Of a stretch of 64,000 bases of DNA, positions 31,809 through 45,108 are shown piece after piece. The notes beneath the pieces were generated by a model. The model saw only the letters and a program-made list of their open reading frames with translations. It had not been told where the DNA came from and searched no databases. The position numbers and the translations under genes are program-made. Origin of the DNA: Symbiodinium natans (taxonomy: Eukaryota > Sar > Dinophyceae > Suessiales > Symbiodiniaceae); assembly GCA_905221605.1 (NCBI GenBank), contig CAJNDS010000362.1:1-64000 (forward strand), given 5' to 3'. Positions within the stretch are counted from its first letter, which is position 1; each line of letters begins with the position of its first letter.

Positions 31809-32522
31809 CTACCCAAACGATGGCTTGCACGTCCAAGTTAAAAAGTTTCGGATCGCAAGCAAGAATTTCAACGACCGCACTCTACTCTGCCCAAAGTCGG
31901 CCGCACCGTAAGGTCCATTCGCTGGTGCCCGAAGATGTCCTTTCGAAGCGACTTCAATTTCAGCAGCTCGCCAACTTCTATCAGGGGTCCGGGATGGGTT
32001 CTCCAGCTCACAGGGCACAGAAACATAATACCTGTCCCTCTCTGGAAAGAAGCTTTGCGGGTGCCCTTGCAGCCACGCAGCGGTGGGGAGATCGTAGCTT
32101 TTGATGCAGGCCACCGTCTCCCCATGAAGCTCCACATAGTCTAAGCTCCGATTCTCGTAGTCCTGCGAACCCAAGCGAACATGCGGAGAAAGAGCAAGAC
32201 TGAGTAACACGGGCATAAGGTGATGTGGCCTTGCTGGAGGGACCCCCTTGTTCACCCCACCAGCCAGAGGCCATGTGCCATCGGAAGGCCGCCCTGTGCA
32301 CAAAGAGCCTGGCCACACCGTAAACCCTGCCTCTGAGGGCTCGGGCTTCACGATCACCCAGCCATTAACGCAACTGGTGCTTCGAGTCGCGACGTCGTTT
32401 CGCATCAGCCAGAAGCTTTCCTGCGGAACAGGAGAGGGCGGCCTTGGGCATCCGAGGATCCAAAGGTTCCAGGTTAGGGGCTTCACAAGCTGAAACTCAA
32501 CAACGTCTGCACAAAACAGCAT
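31809..32522 (-). other. 237-codon open frame of uncertain coding status
   Basis: One of the three longest frames outside repeats and the retroelement. The translation has mixed, protein-like composition but no domain I recognise. It could be a remnant exon. Overlapping frames on both strands mean chance cannot be excluded. Confidence 0.18.
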
Positions 32523-34235
32523 GTAAAAGTCAAGTTGTCCGAATTCAGGAAAACACCTGATGCGGATCGACTGGACAGCTTGTCATTGTTGTCGTGTTTG
32601 GCGTGCGCGTCTATTCTTGTCCCATCTCCCTCGTTACTTGCCGCATTGCCAGGTTTTCCACTTCTTCGAATGTTGCAAGCTAAAGCGAGGTGCACAATGG
32701 CTCTCAAGGCTGCAATAGCAGCATCATTCCGAAGTCCAAAACGCCATTATTGTTCCTTATCAGTTCTTTTGCTGATGGCTTGGGATGGGTCAGGGATGGT
32801 CAGGGGTTAGATGTGATTGATGTTTTCATTCTCTTGCTCTTGACCATGTTCATGTCCGATGTTGCTTGGGTGGAAGTCGTCAAGATTTCATTCTCTTGTC
32901 ACAGCAGACATTGGGTAGGGGAGAACCTGAAACTGCCTCTCCACACCCTTCTTGACCGGCGTCTCAGGGTCTGAGAGGGGGAGTGTGTTACGAGGCAGGT
33001 GTGTGTGTGTGTGTAACCCGCAAGAAAAAAAACCAAGAAGGGGTGGGGGAACCCGAGACAAAGTCAAAGAATCCAGAGGAGTACAACCACAAAATAAGAA
33101 ACGCATCATGGGGGGGTCTCTTTGGGGCCTCTCTCTGAGCCTCTCTGGGAGGGTTTTTCAGGGGAGCCCTGAGTCCTGATTCTGCCTCTCCAAGCCTTGC
33201 TTGCGCAGGGGGGGGGGAGGGCCCGGACGGCCCGGAGGGCCGGGAGAGGGCCGGGAGAGGGCCGGGAGAGGGCCGGGAGGGGGGGCGGGTCTCGCGCAGA
33301 GTGTACTTCGAGCAGTGCTCTTGTGGCACGAAGCCAGGATTTGGTAGCCCTTGGCAAACTTTGTCAAATGCGCAGATTCTGAGCTACCACTTCCTCAGAG
33401 CTACCACTTCTCCTCATATTTTTGTACACCCTTGTGACCCTCAGTAAAGGTCATGTCTAGAAGACTAGAAGAACTCCACAAGATGAATCCCCGCTTTCGG
33501 CATGCGCAGGAGTGCTTTAAACATATCCGGGCCATTCACCGCCACAAAAACTACCACGTCTCCTCCAGACAACTTCCTAAGGGTCAAAATTCGCAAGCCC
33601 TTGCAACGAACGCTCAACACTTCAAATCACTCTCCTCCGCCGTCAAGCCTTCCTTGAAGTAGACCTGGCATCCACAGGAGGACGAATGCTTCGTGGCTAG
33701 GGCATTGTCAGACTCTGGTCGCACTTCAGGGTGTCTTGTCGTGTACCCTACATACTACATGTTTCACCTTGCAATGGAAGCCCGCAAGGCCCCAAATTCC
33801 TTGCTGCCATCCCCTTGAGTCGAAGGACAGGGCCCAGTGCCACAGCAGCATTCTCCTTGGAGAATAATTGGGCATTGACAATTGAAGTCAAAAACTGGGC
33901 TAGGGCTCAGTGAGCGCCTCAAGATCGAAGTTTTGTTGTTCTTGGACTTGCCGTTTGGGTTGAGGACCCGCTACTTAGAAGGACCTTGCAGCCAGGAGGT
34001 GTTGCTTTCCTTCTCGCTTCCCCCACCCCCTACTAGGGGCGCTGCCTGTAAGTTAACCCATGCCGAGCCCTGCAAATATGCAGCCGGACAGCGCCGACAG
34101 GACAATACTTGCCAGAAATGTAGTGGTAGCCCGGCAGCCTTGCAGCGGGATCTGTGGGCGGGGAGGTTTGGGGCATAGGGAAATTGTTGGAATTTTAAAA
34201 TGGAGAGGAGCGGCAGTATGGTCGTAAAAACGCTC
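32523..34235. other. no recognisable gene; small repeats
   Basis: A GT run lies at about 32999-33014. An 11-bp tandem repeat (GGGCCGGGAGA, four copies) lies at about 33238-33281 beside a G run. Otherwise short frames. Confidence 0.6.
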
Positions 34236-34735
34236 CCGCCGAGCGACGCCAAGCGAAGCCGAGTGACGTGTGTCCTCGCTCGTCTTCGCGTGTCTCCGCT
34301 CGTTTTCGCATGTCTCCGCTCTGCGCCGGGCCACTGCCGAGCCATGCCGGGTGACGTCGAGCGACGCCGCACGAAGACGAGGGACTCCGAGAAGTCAAGT
34401 GACACCACGCGGTGTGTCCTTGCTCGTCTTCGCTTGTCTTCGCTCGTCGACGCCGAGCGACCCCGAGCGACGCCGCGTGAAGACGAGCGACGCCAAGCGA
34501 AATCGATTGATGCCAGGTGGCGTATTCCTTCGCTCGTATGCTCGTCTTCGCGTGGTCGCTTGCCTTCGTGCACGTGTCTTCGCGAGCGACGCCGAGCGAG
34601 ACCGAGCGACACCGAGTGACGCCGAGCAACGCCAAGCAATGCCGACCGACGCCGAGCGAAGCCGAGTGACGCCGAACAACGCCGAGTGAAGACGAAGGAC
34701 GCCGAGGGAAGTCAAGTGACTGCAGGCGACATGTC
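34236..34735 (+). repeat. GACGCCGAGCGA-type degenerate array
   Basis: Many copies of GACGCCGAGCGA, with variants such as GAAGCCGAGTGACGCC, are interleaved with CTCGTCTTCGCGTGTCT-type blocks, which approximate the complementary pattern. Both strands therefore carry long, low-complexity open frames rich in Arg and Ser. Confidence 0.85.
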
Positions 34736-37700
34736 TTGTCTTTGCTCGTCTTCGCGTGGTCGTTTGTTCTTCGTGTCTGCCGCCGTCATGTGGCCAACGC
34801 TTAGTCCTTGGGCGCGGCAGGACGATGGGCCAATGTGCCTGCCGGTGGCGGCTACGCTTCTCAAAGCAAGCGGCGTTTCAGGGCCTTTTGCTTACCCAAG
34901 CAGGTGTTTTACCTCCCTTTCAGTTCACTTGCCCTGCCCGTTCTCTTTGGAGACAGGCACTTGTGCTCCCTGGCCTTTTGTTCTACAATAGGGGATCGGT
35001 GTACATGCTCCTCAAAGCTGTGGACATGGCAGGGCCGATGCTCACATTGCAAAGGTTCGCTCATTGCTCCAAACACCGGGATAAAGTAGGCACCTGCGAC
35101 GTTCTCAGGGCAGTCCCCCTTGCCAATACGTCTCTGAGCATGCTGGTCCCTTTTGCCTTCTCATCTTTAAGTGCTTACTGTAGGATGAGCATCTGTTCAT
35201 TGTAGTGAGACCTCGCAGGTGTTCTCGAGTCTTGCGGTTCTTAGCTCCTTGTCCAATAGGTGCTTTTCAGGTGAGTTATCGCGCGCAATGAGCGGAGCCC
35301 GCTCGCTCAGCGTTCAATACAATGTCAATAATAATTGTTGCTGTTGTCGTCTTCGTTGCTGCGGTCGCTTAAGGCTTAAGGCGCCTTCTTTTTGCGGCGG
35401 GTTCCTTCAAATCCGCTGGGGCACTTTCGTTTGCTGTGTGGTCGCTTGTGTCGGCAGTCTCACGCATTTGTTTTTGCTTGCTGCAAAGTCGCTCATGTCG
35501 GTATGGCGCGTGCCAGAAAAGGCGGGGTTTGCCACACATTCATACAATCCCAGTGGCCGACGTGTCCACGAGCGTGGCCAAGGGTTTGCAGACAATTTGC
35601 CTGACCCAAACTCCCCCCCGAAGTCCAGGCCTCGAAACAGAAGCGCTCCAGACACTCAAGCAACCCTGAACACCAAACGTTCGGCAAGCAACTGGATGTC
35701 CACACAGCTGTGGCGCTCCCCGCATCCAGGGTAGCGCTCTGTGACCGTCACCTGATGCAGCGTGGCGAGTGACGAGCATACCATTCACCCCCTCGCCGCT
35801 GCTACGAGTACACATTTAAAGCCAACTCCTACAGTCCTACAATGATTTCCAGCCCGTAAGCCCACGGGTTCAAGCAGGAAATCCAGAGAAGGAGTCTGGG
35901 CTCGCCACGTGCTTGTGAACGCATGCAAAGTTGTCAGCGAGTGAGCCCTTGCACAGGCCACCTGACAATCTGCTGGAACGAATCTCCCGAAGCACTTAAA
36001 GCGGCTGAGAGCACAGATCGAGGCACGGCCGTCCGAACCCTTGAGCTTGAAAAAGGCACGGGCCCCTAAACTACACCGGACAAGTGCGAGTTGCGTTTAG
36101 GATCGGATGCGGGGTTCAGGATGTTCAGGTTCAAGGCGCGGTAGAAGTAGCAGCTGCCGCCGTCCAGGGCCCAGTGCGTGCAGTAGGCTTCCTAAGAGAG
36201 GAGCGTTACGAAGTGAATCAAAGTTGGGCAGAAGGGTGCAACAAGGTCCGGGAGTCACAGGGTCAAGTATGTCAAGTTGCTCACTTCAGGACAGGAGCTC
36301 GTAGATCAGGTGCATGTCTCAACAATACACTTTAGAGATGAGTCCGTGGGCCGGATGCTTCGCAATAGGATCCGTGTCTTTATAAGGAAGCCGGGAAGCC
36401 CTCGTTATGGCCTTTAGCCTGAGACCAAACCATGGAAATCCCAATCATCAGCGCAGGCCAAGAGCAAGCCCTCAAGTTTAGGAGAGGCTCGCTGCGGCAG
36501 AGGCTGCGGCAAGCATTTTCGGATTGTTGGCCCTTCGGAGGAGGAATGATGAGGGCATTGCAATTCACGGAGACCGAAGAGTGAACATGGATGCCAGCAG
36601 TGCATGCCTGAACATACAACAGTTCAACATAGATGCGGAAAGCAGAGCGGGTCACCTTGAAGAGTAGACAAGAAAACCTATCAAGTCGAAATCAGGGACG
36701 CCAGCTCAAGACAAATAGGCGGGTCTGGGAAGCCGGGCAAAATGCCACTGCACAAAGCCATGCAGGAAGAGAGCAACTAAGTAGCTGCCAGCTGCCAGGA
36801 AATGCACTACAAACCCATAAACCTCGTGTCCCTCAGCAGAAGAACCCCCAATGATGCCACCGTATGCCACCAGTCTTGAATGACCATGCATCCAGAGTGT
36901 GACTCCTAACCCCCCAGGTCCACCTGAGCCACCCCTACCCTGAGTCCCATACATTTCACAACCCCCCCCCCCCCCAAAAAAAAAAAAAAAACAAAACAAC
37001 CCATGGACTGGCTCAGCAGACCCCGTCCTTGTCTATCCTACTGGAGAAGCTTCTGACCTGCTGAGCCCAGCAGGTGTGGTCCTGCACAGGCGGCTTCTGG
37101 CTTGGTAATGTAAGAGTAAGAGGTTGAAGTTCATGCCAGGCCGGTCCGGCGATAGCCCTGCGCGTTGTGATCGCCCGGGCATTTTCCACCGGAGGGTCTG
37201 CATTTATGGCCTTTTGAAGGGGTCTGGCAATTCCGAACCCCTCCAGCCGAGAAAGGGGCTTAGGATGCATGAGGGCGATGCTCCTGATGCTGGGGTCTAA
37301 GGCTTGGATTCATTTGGTCGGCGGGCCTGAATAGGGTTACAGGACGATTCCTGCTGCACCATTTCTCAATAGCATGCACTATCATGCACTGCTACCCAAA
37401 CGATGACTGACTGCCACCATGATGCGAAAGCTTCGACTGCAAAACGAAAACTAGCGCGCGCTGTCGTTGAGGCCCAGTTTGAAGATACTGGGGTGGGCAT
37501 CACTTCGTCAGACTTCATCCGCAAGGCAATTCACCGACGCTACCTGAAAACTCCGCCGCAGCCCTGGGCTCTTGAAGCCCGGGGTCCCTCAGCTCCATCG
37601 ATAGTCGGTGAGTGATGACGGAGCCATGTCCCATCGGCGCCCACCTGCGATATGCCCTTCTACTTAAGAGACAGCAGGGGCGCGACCAACACCACTAGCA

Positions 37701-38795
37701 ATGTGCCACAACCCCTGGCCACATGCTGCGCAGGGTGGGAGGTCTGCATGTCTGCAGCTAGCACCCCCAGCCACAACAAACCGCACGCACCGAAACCTGA
37801 GCCCGTTGATGCCCGTCGTCTAAGTCCCGACAACTTGGGGGTCTTAGATGGGATTTAGCATCTGAGCTGCTCATAATGCCCGAAGATGGTGCACTGAAGC
37901 CCAATGCTCCGGCGGACTGCGCTGTCCTTGGAATCCAGAATGGTTCTGGGAGGCAGCAGGTTAGGGTGCCTTTGTGTGTATTGGGGATGTTGTACGTGCT
38001 TCTGGCAAGAAAGACCTCCAACGAATCCTCAAACCTCAGGAGCCAGGCCACCCCGGTGCGATCCAGCGCCCTGCAGAGTGAGGGAGGAGGAGCCGCGAAG
38101 GTATTGCCAAGGTATGCATGTATTGAGTGAAGATTGGCCTGCTACGGCCTGTTTATTGTCATGTGGAGCAGCAGTTCTTTGTCTAAGGTCTGCTTGTTAT
38201 TTTGTACGGCTTGGCACCTACAGCTCGCTGCAACTGTGAATGTGATTGTTGCTGAAGCCATTCTGAGTCTACACTCTCTCAAGAGGCGGGGTCGTAACCA
38301 ACCCTAAACCACTATCATTGTTACAGAAACCCTTGTCATTGTAAAAACGCTTTTTTCATGGTTAGAACCCCTACTCTACACTCAACGACTAGAAAACACT
38401 ACACCAGCTTTGGCTTTGGGCAACCCATGTCACCGAGCCCAGGTCCTGGTCAAGGACTCTTCAGGGCTAAGCTGCAGGTCGCCGTTGGCGACATCCAGCA
38501 GGAAGATCCTTCCCGAGACTTTGCTAGCGCTTGCGTTCAGCTGTCTTAAGCCTGAACCCAAACTCCTCACCTAACTCCTTAACCACAAGTTTCACTGTTC
38601 CGTGCAGCCAGGATGCTGGTGACCTTCCCACGTGGCTAGACCTGGTGGGACCGGTTGAAGAGTTCAGGGTTTGGGCTTTGGGGTTCGCGCCAAGTTGAGG
38701 CGCTCAGCGGGAGATGACAGAAACAGCAGCAGCAACACCACCACCAAGAAATTGGTCTGGTTTCGAACGCCTGGCTTAAATCCCTTGCGGGACGA
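34736..38795. other. no recognisable gene over about 4 kb
   Basis: A C14-A16 homopolymer junction lies at 36962-36991. No long frame or familiar motif. Confidence 0.6.
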
Positions 38796-39075
38796 GGGGG
38801 GTCCTAGATTACACAGGGGGTTCCTGCAATGGGGGAGTCTCGTAATCGGGTTGCCCGCAATCGGGTTTCGTATAGGTCCCTACTATTACAGAGCACCCCG
38901 TAGTCTTGTAGGGGGGTTGGGAAAGGGAGTCCGAAAAGGTGTGTGCCTACAGCTGGCGTCCCGTAATTCGGTTTTGCAGGGGACTCGTAGAAAAGGTCCC
39001 AGATGTTGGGGTCCCTGCAGGGGCCCACTAAATGGTCTATTTGTAGGGGGTTCGTGTCTTGGTCCCTACATACAG
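38796..39075. repeat. degenerate GTAATCGGGTTT / CAGGGG repeats
   Basis: Variants of CCCGTAATCGGGTTT, CAGGGGTCCC and TTGTAGGGGG recur about every 25-40 nt. This is a loose, decayed tandem array. Confidence 0.6.
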
Positions 39076-42000
39076 AGGTGGGGGTGCAGGCACGCAGCAG
39101 CCGAACAGTGCATTAGACAGACTATGACTACCTCTTCCTCCTCCGAGGACGACGACTACGACGGCGGCGACGACGACTACATCTTCTACTGCTGCTAAGG
39201 TGCCAGTCAACACGTCGAAGACAAAGTCTGCGCCTGTACAGCTCGCAGAAAAGCGCGTCGGCGAAGGGTCTGGGCGGCCCAGACGCAATGGACAAACACC
39301 AGACATGGTTTGCCAGAATTTGATGTCGGGATTTGAGGGAAAGGCTTCAACCTTCAAAGATTGGCGAAGCAATGGGTCAGGACCCCTCATATCTGGCGCA
39401 GATAGGGTAAGGGATGGCCCTTTGCCGGCTGCTTACGCAGGAGCCTGGAGGATCTTTGACGAGGAGCTGTTTGGTAGGTGCACTTCTGCCTCTGAAGGGC
39501 TGCTCAAGCCGTCCTACCTGTACACACACAAAAGGCACTAAAAGCGAGCTCTAGACTCTTAGCCCCTCCATTTCCAGAAGCCCAAATCGAAGTCAGACCT
39601 GCTGCAGTGAGCCTTACTCCGCTCTGAATGCGACGCGAGCTCGGCTCAAGTTGCCACAAGAAAAGCAGCCTTCCAGACACCTCCCAAGTCCAAAAGCCTG
39701 GGCCTAAACCAAAAGCATTCAAAGCTTGAACGCTCAAAGCATCTTCAATCAAAAGCTTGTATACACTCCTGCGCTTGGCAAACTGAAGCCGTAATCCTCC
39801 AGTTTTGAAGAATAATTTACCATTGCTTTTTTACCACTTTTACTGACCCCGTGAGATGTGACTGCAATTGCACATGCATCCTGGGTTTGGGGAAGAAACC
39901 CCCTCATGCAAAGGCCAAGCGGAGCAAAGAGAGACTGGGCTGATCTGAGCTGCACGCAAGACTGCGCCATGTGCTTCGGAGATATCACGGACAGCACCGG
40001 TGACTTCTCCCCCACTGTAGCCTTGCTCTTCAACAACAGTCAGACAAAGTCAGACAATGGACGCTCTCGATTGCTCTCTTTGACCAAGAGGCGTAAAGCG
40101 TGGCTGCCTGCCCGTCTGACGCATAGCCTAGGAGGTTCACCGAAAATCAGAGCTAGACTTTCAAATGGGCGTTTGGTTGAAGACGGAGGCCTTAAGGCCC
40201 TTAAGGCCCAGAGCCTGAGGGCTGCAGGAGAACGCGGGGGGCCCAGCTTAGGGGCTTAGCACTGCTTGGCAGAGGATCTTCGGCCGCAGCGTGCAGCCTG
40301 GTATTGACTCAGACGTCCAAAGCAACACGTTATCCTCGCAACTCCCCTCCTGCACGCGAATGTCATTTGCCGAGTCCAGAACAGTTTTACATTTAGGCCT
40401 TTCGTCATGCACACATGTCAACTCGCACAAGATAATCACCAATATCACAACGCTGTTTACGTTTTTTTCAGCCAATCCATGGCAAGTGTCGCCGAGTGCC
40501 ATGTACACTACCGTAAACTTCAACCAATCCCAATGCGTTCGTCATCCGCATGCTGGCCCTCTTGAACCAGTCTGAGTGGAGCCTCCCCGTTACTATGTGG
40601 CCGTTGCTGCCTTCACGTAGGGCTCACCACATCCGCAGAAAGACGCAGACACAGCGCGCAACAGGCTGACTACAGAACCAAAACGCACAGCAAAAGTGCG
40701 ACATGCAACCCAGCCGAGAAGCTGTACGTCATTTGAGCCCAAGGAAAAGGCAACCACACCAGCACTTGGCCTTTGGCCTTGGCGAAGGCCCATGTTATGC
40801 GTGCTTACGTTAAGGTGTGTGCTCAAGCAGATGTTGACTGACCTGAGCATGTCAGATCCTCAAGCGGTTGCACAGAAAACCTACGGCTGTGCCCTAGAAG
40901 ACCAGTGTGCCCTGACTCAATGCTCAACGTCGCATGGCAAGCGCACAAAAAACATCTTCAGGCTTGCACACGCATGAACTTGAATGCCGAAGTTGTCTAA
41001 TCTGGTTTTTGTCACGTCTCGGGGAGTGTGCCGGAGTGTTGTTTGGAAGTATTGTTCTTCTTCAGGAGCATTAAACTGCACCACAGGAGCAGAAGGAAGG
41101 ACAGTCAACCTCGACCGGTAACTCTACCACTGAGCAGAAAATGCTCTCGATACCCCTTCAACAGTAATCTGCGCCAACTTTGAGCTGTGCGTCGCCGCCC
41201 TTCTCCACAGAGCATACGGCACCTGGACTCTGCTCCGAGGGAAGGCTATTCGTAGCTGTAGCTCCGCTTGCAACTTAAGGTCTGCCTCACCAGGGGCCGC
41301 ACACAATCCTCGCAAAACCCCAGAGTGCGAAGCTTTCGATGTTGAGGGCTCAACTTCAATCCAGTGCGAACATGCTCACAGCTGAGGTCATTGCTTGAAA
41401 CAGGAATCTGCAAACGCCCTACTTACCTTACACTTCGTGCGTTTAAAGAGCCAAATCCCAGGCCATGCATCCCTCAAGTCTACAAACCACTCGCCTGTGC
41501 CCATGAGGCCTTTGTCGTCCATCAACCCACCTGCAGCAAAGAGCTCCTAAGAGTCAGCCCATAAACACTTTGGAATCGTTGAACCAGCTAAGAACCTGTT
41601 GAAGAGGTCCAGGCATGTCCATGCGCTTGTTTGATCTTAGAAGAACTGTTCGAATACTGCCGCTTGATCCCCAAAGGAAGTCACAGGAACAAAGCCGTGG
41701 CACGCTCACGGACAACGAGTTTTTGCTGTCCACAGCAGATGAGAGTGTGACTTGCACTTTATTCCTCTGCTGCCTGTCTGTACTTTCGTGCTCTGCACTG
41801 GTTTGCAAAGCCTCAACACCCCTCCTTGGCAACAAGGCCAGCTCGTTGCCGCCCCCGATACAAGGAGAGCTCGCTTGCCAACTCCACCCTGAACACTGGT
41901 GATGCAGACGAGCCCACCCGAAGCACCACCAAACCTCACATCTCCTCACATCGCCTTCTGCTCCACTGGGGGCTGCTGAGCTCCAGGACAGCTGGCCCGT

Positions 42001-44680
42001 GCCAGAGTCCAGCGTCAGCCAATCACCTTGGCAATTGCCAATAGCTAGTAGCATGAAGTTAACATGTGGGTTCGTAAAGGACCAGTGTCGGGTCCGTCGG
42101 GTTCGGCATCTGCGTGCCAATCATCTACCGTTCACAACTGAAGACAAACAGCTGAACATCTAAACTCCCAGCTGGATGCAACTCCTTTGCTCTGAAAACA
42201 CAAGGCAAGTGCTACCAGAACCCCTTTAACTGTTTTTCTCGAATTTAACCTTCGCACCACTTCTGCCCCAGGTCGCAAAAAAATTGGGCGTGGCAGACCC
42301 GTGGCATATCCTGACCCTTCTTCGTCATAGGGTTTAAGGCTCCAGGTTGGGTCAATGAGGTCAACCTCCTCCCCAGGATGTACCTCAGTCTGCCAAGCTG
42401 CTGGCATCGGGGACACAGGAAAGACCTACGAAAGTCGAGGTCAAGTGCCCTTCTCGCTGAAGGTTCGGGAATGAGCATAGGCTGTGGGTCGTTCACATAG
42501 GATGTTCGCACGAACTGTTCTGGGCTTCAGGCTGTGGGTTCTTTGGTTTGTGTTTACACGAGCCCAGGTTTCCCTGCTTGCCGACCCTTCTTACACGTGA
42601 TCGAAGCAGAAAGGTGAGGCTGCAGTATGCAGAGTTTCTGACTGCAACCTTCAATCCTTGCCAAACCCGAAGGCCTGAGAAGTCGCCGGCTGTCGTGTCC
42701 GGGTTCCTTGGGATGTCGTCAACTTGAGAAGGGGACAGAGTTTCGAGCTGGAGGGGGCCATTCTCGAAGCTGCAGCGGGCTTGAGGCAGGATTTTTAGGG
42801 GTTAGGTTTGGACTTCAACGAGTCTGCCGAGGTGCACTGCGGGGGCAATGCTTGTCGTCCGGTCCATGCCGAGCACCACCGGCCCAGAACCGTAGCTCAC
42901 CTGAGCCAGTCTACCACTTGCATGCCAAAAGCACGATGTAGTCATGACAGGACCTTCAGTTTATGGTCGAGTGTTGTAACCCCCTACACTGCTTTGATTC
43001 TGGCTCACCGGAGCTCAGCCGGTTAAAGCAAAACTTGGAAAACCCGGGATGACGGCAGTGGCGGAGTTGTCATAAACGATTGTGTAGAACAGCGCGAGCT
43101 TTCCGCACCGCCAGAAGGCGAGAACGTCTGTAATGTTTGAGTGTCTGCACTGCGTCGATCTGATCCGTTGGCTGGACATCAAACAAAACATTTTGCTAAT
43201 GCGTGCCTCGGAAAACTTTACGCCCACACTTTTCGGATCTTCGCCAGCAGACATGACGAGCCTACGGTGAAATGCTGCTCAGGGAACTACAAACGTTTAC
43301 GGTTCGCAAGCGGAACTCTCAATGCTGCACAGCCACATCTCCAGCAAACACCTCTAAGGGTGCCTGCGCGTGAAGTGGTTCACCGTTGGCCTGGGATTCA
43401 GTGAATGGAGCCAAGTATAGAGATAGGGGTTGAGGGCCAGAATCGCAGATGCGCTTGCTGTCCCGACTTTTAGGAGCGAGCACACACACACAGGCAGCTC
43501 TCTGAAAGACTTTCCTAATCTATGGATGAAGAGTGAAGAGTCAAGAGTTCAAGTTGCATGGCTTCAAGGTTGCACTTAGTCTCAATAAGCAGAGGGACTT
43601 CACGCATCCAGGTTCCGGTGCTTTGGCAAGCAAGAAGAACTGGCAAGTCCGAACAATTAAAGAACCTTACCGGGGCCTGCGTAACATCCTCCACAGCCGC
43701 GATTGTGCACTTCACTTCCTCAGTTAGTTTCTTTTGCAGTTGGGAACTTCAGGTGAGTTTCTCTTTCGGGGTTCCAGAAGCGACCATCTTCAAGGACTAA
43801 AACCAACCACTGCGCAATGCTTGTCACGGCCAAATGCTGCACTGTCAACTCTGACGTTTTGTAGCTGTGAACCCGACCCTTCTACCGTCAAGTCTCGGAG
43901 AGTTGTCCGAGGGGAATGTTTCGTCTCTGGGTGTTGCTGCTGCAAGGGTTCAGGAAAAGCTGAGCCACGCTCCATTTGAAAAGACCTACCTCTTCGGCAT
44001 TTTGATCTAAGCACCAAGAACAGGCAATCCCCAACGGCTCAACGCCTCCCACATGCACAACATTCACAGCCATACATCATCCTTACCAAACACCTCTGCA
44101 GTCCTTGACTCCTAACACCCGAAACTACAGTGGTACAAAGCTGCGATCCCCAACTCCGGAACCCATGAAGCTGAGTATCGATAGACTCCTCTGCCGCACC
44201 ACACCCGACCTTGCTGCACCCCGGGGCCAGCTGCAAGGCCTCGGTGGACGCTTTTTGTGCATGACATGTGAAGCCCTGGGTTTTTAAGGTCGAAACTTGA
44301 AGTTGCTTTCCTACAATTGCTCGTGTTGTTGCTGGTGGCTTTTGGGGAAACTTAACATAAAACGGCTCGTCCAAGTCCACCGTCCACGGCCATGATTGCC
44401 GCCAATCCACACACACACACAAACACACACAGAGAACATTCACCATCAACCACTCACAAGGTTTTGAAACCTGTGACTCGTTGCCGTCGTGCCGCCCCAG
44501 TCGTGGGGTTGATGGTCAGCCCGTACTTTGACAGCTCGCAGTCCTGCAAAAGTGCTCCGTACTTACGCACCGATGTTATCCGCCGACCCCAGCCGGAGCG
44601 GGGGCGGCGTCGGTGAAGACCCATCGTTGTCTGCTCCCTCGCCCAGTGCCATTACCTCTTGCCCTCGCTGCCCCCTGACG
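39076..44680. other. no recognisable gene over about 5.6 kb
   Basis: A short GAC/GGC triplet-rich stretch lies at about 39130-39198 and a CA run at about 44407-44430. The longest frame is 188 codons at 41554-42120 on the minus strand, with no recognised motif. Confidence 0.6.
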
Positions 44681-44681
44681 C

Positions 44682-44782
44682 GTTAGTAATGGAGTGTTGT
44701 TAGGGCTCTAGTGCATGCCCGACGCCCCGCGCTGCCCTTGCTGTTAGTAATGGAGTCTTTTAAGGTGCATGCCCGAGGCCCC
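44682..44782 (+). repeat. tandem duplication (GTTAGTAATGGAGT unit)
   Basis: The segment at 44682-44728 is repeated at 44743-44782 with a few indels. Both start GTTAGTAATGGAGT and end GTGCATGCCCGA followed by C-rich sequence. Confidence 0.85.
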
Positions 44783-44898
44783 CCCCTATCAGGAGCATCA
44801 GGCGGCTCCCGGGGCGGGACCCCGGGGGCGCATCAGGAGCATGATGCCCCCCTAAGGGCGGGCACAAGCGACGTGTCTCAGCCCGGGGCTAGGAAAAA

Positions 44899-45062
44899 GG
44901 GAGTTTAGGGGCCTTATAAAGTGCTTAGAAACTTTAAGGGAGTCTAGGAGCCTCAAACGAGTTTAGGGGCCTGAAAATGCTTAGAAACTTTAAGGGAGTT
45001 GAGGAGCCTCGAACGCTTAGAGATTGTAAGGGAGTTTAGGGGCCTCAAAATGCTTAGAAACT
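44899..45062 (+). repeat. degenerate tandem repeats GAGTTTAGGGGCCT / GCTTAGAAACTTTAAGGG
   Basis: Three to four alternations of a GAGTTTAGGGGCCT-like block and a GCTTAGAAACTTTAAGGG-like block, with intervening AGCCTC(A/G)AACG pieces. Confidence 0.85.
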
Positions 45063-45073
45063 GCTCGCCCCGC

Positions 45074-45108
45074 GCTTCTGCCTGCGCTGCCCGCCCATGG
45101 GCGCAGCC
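45074..45108. repeat. 35-bp dispersed GC-rich motif, copy 2
   Basis: Matches 9721-9755 except at two positions, in the same orientation, and again is followed by AT-rich sequence. Confidence 0.75.

Noticed and set aside
36962-36991. Poly-A tail of a processed retrocopy
   Set aside because: The A run directly follows a C run and no coding sequence lies upstream; it is more likely a homopolymer junction.
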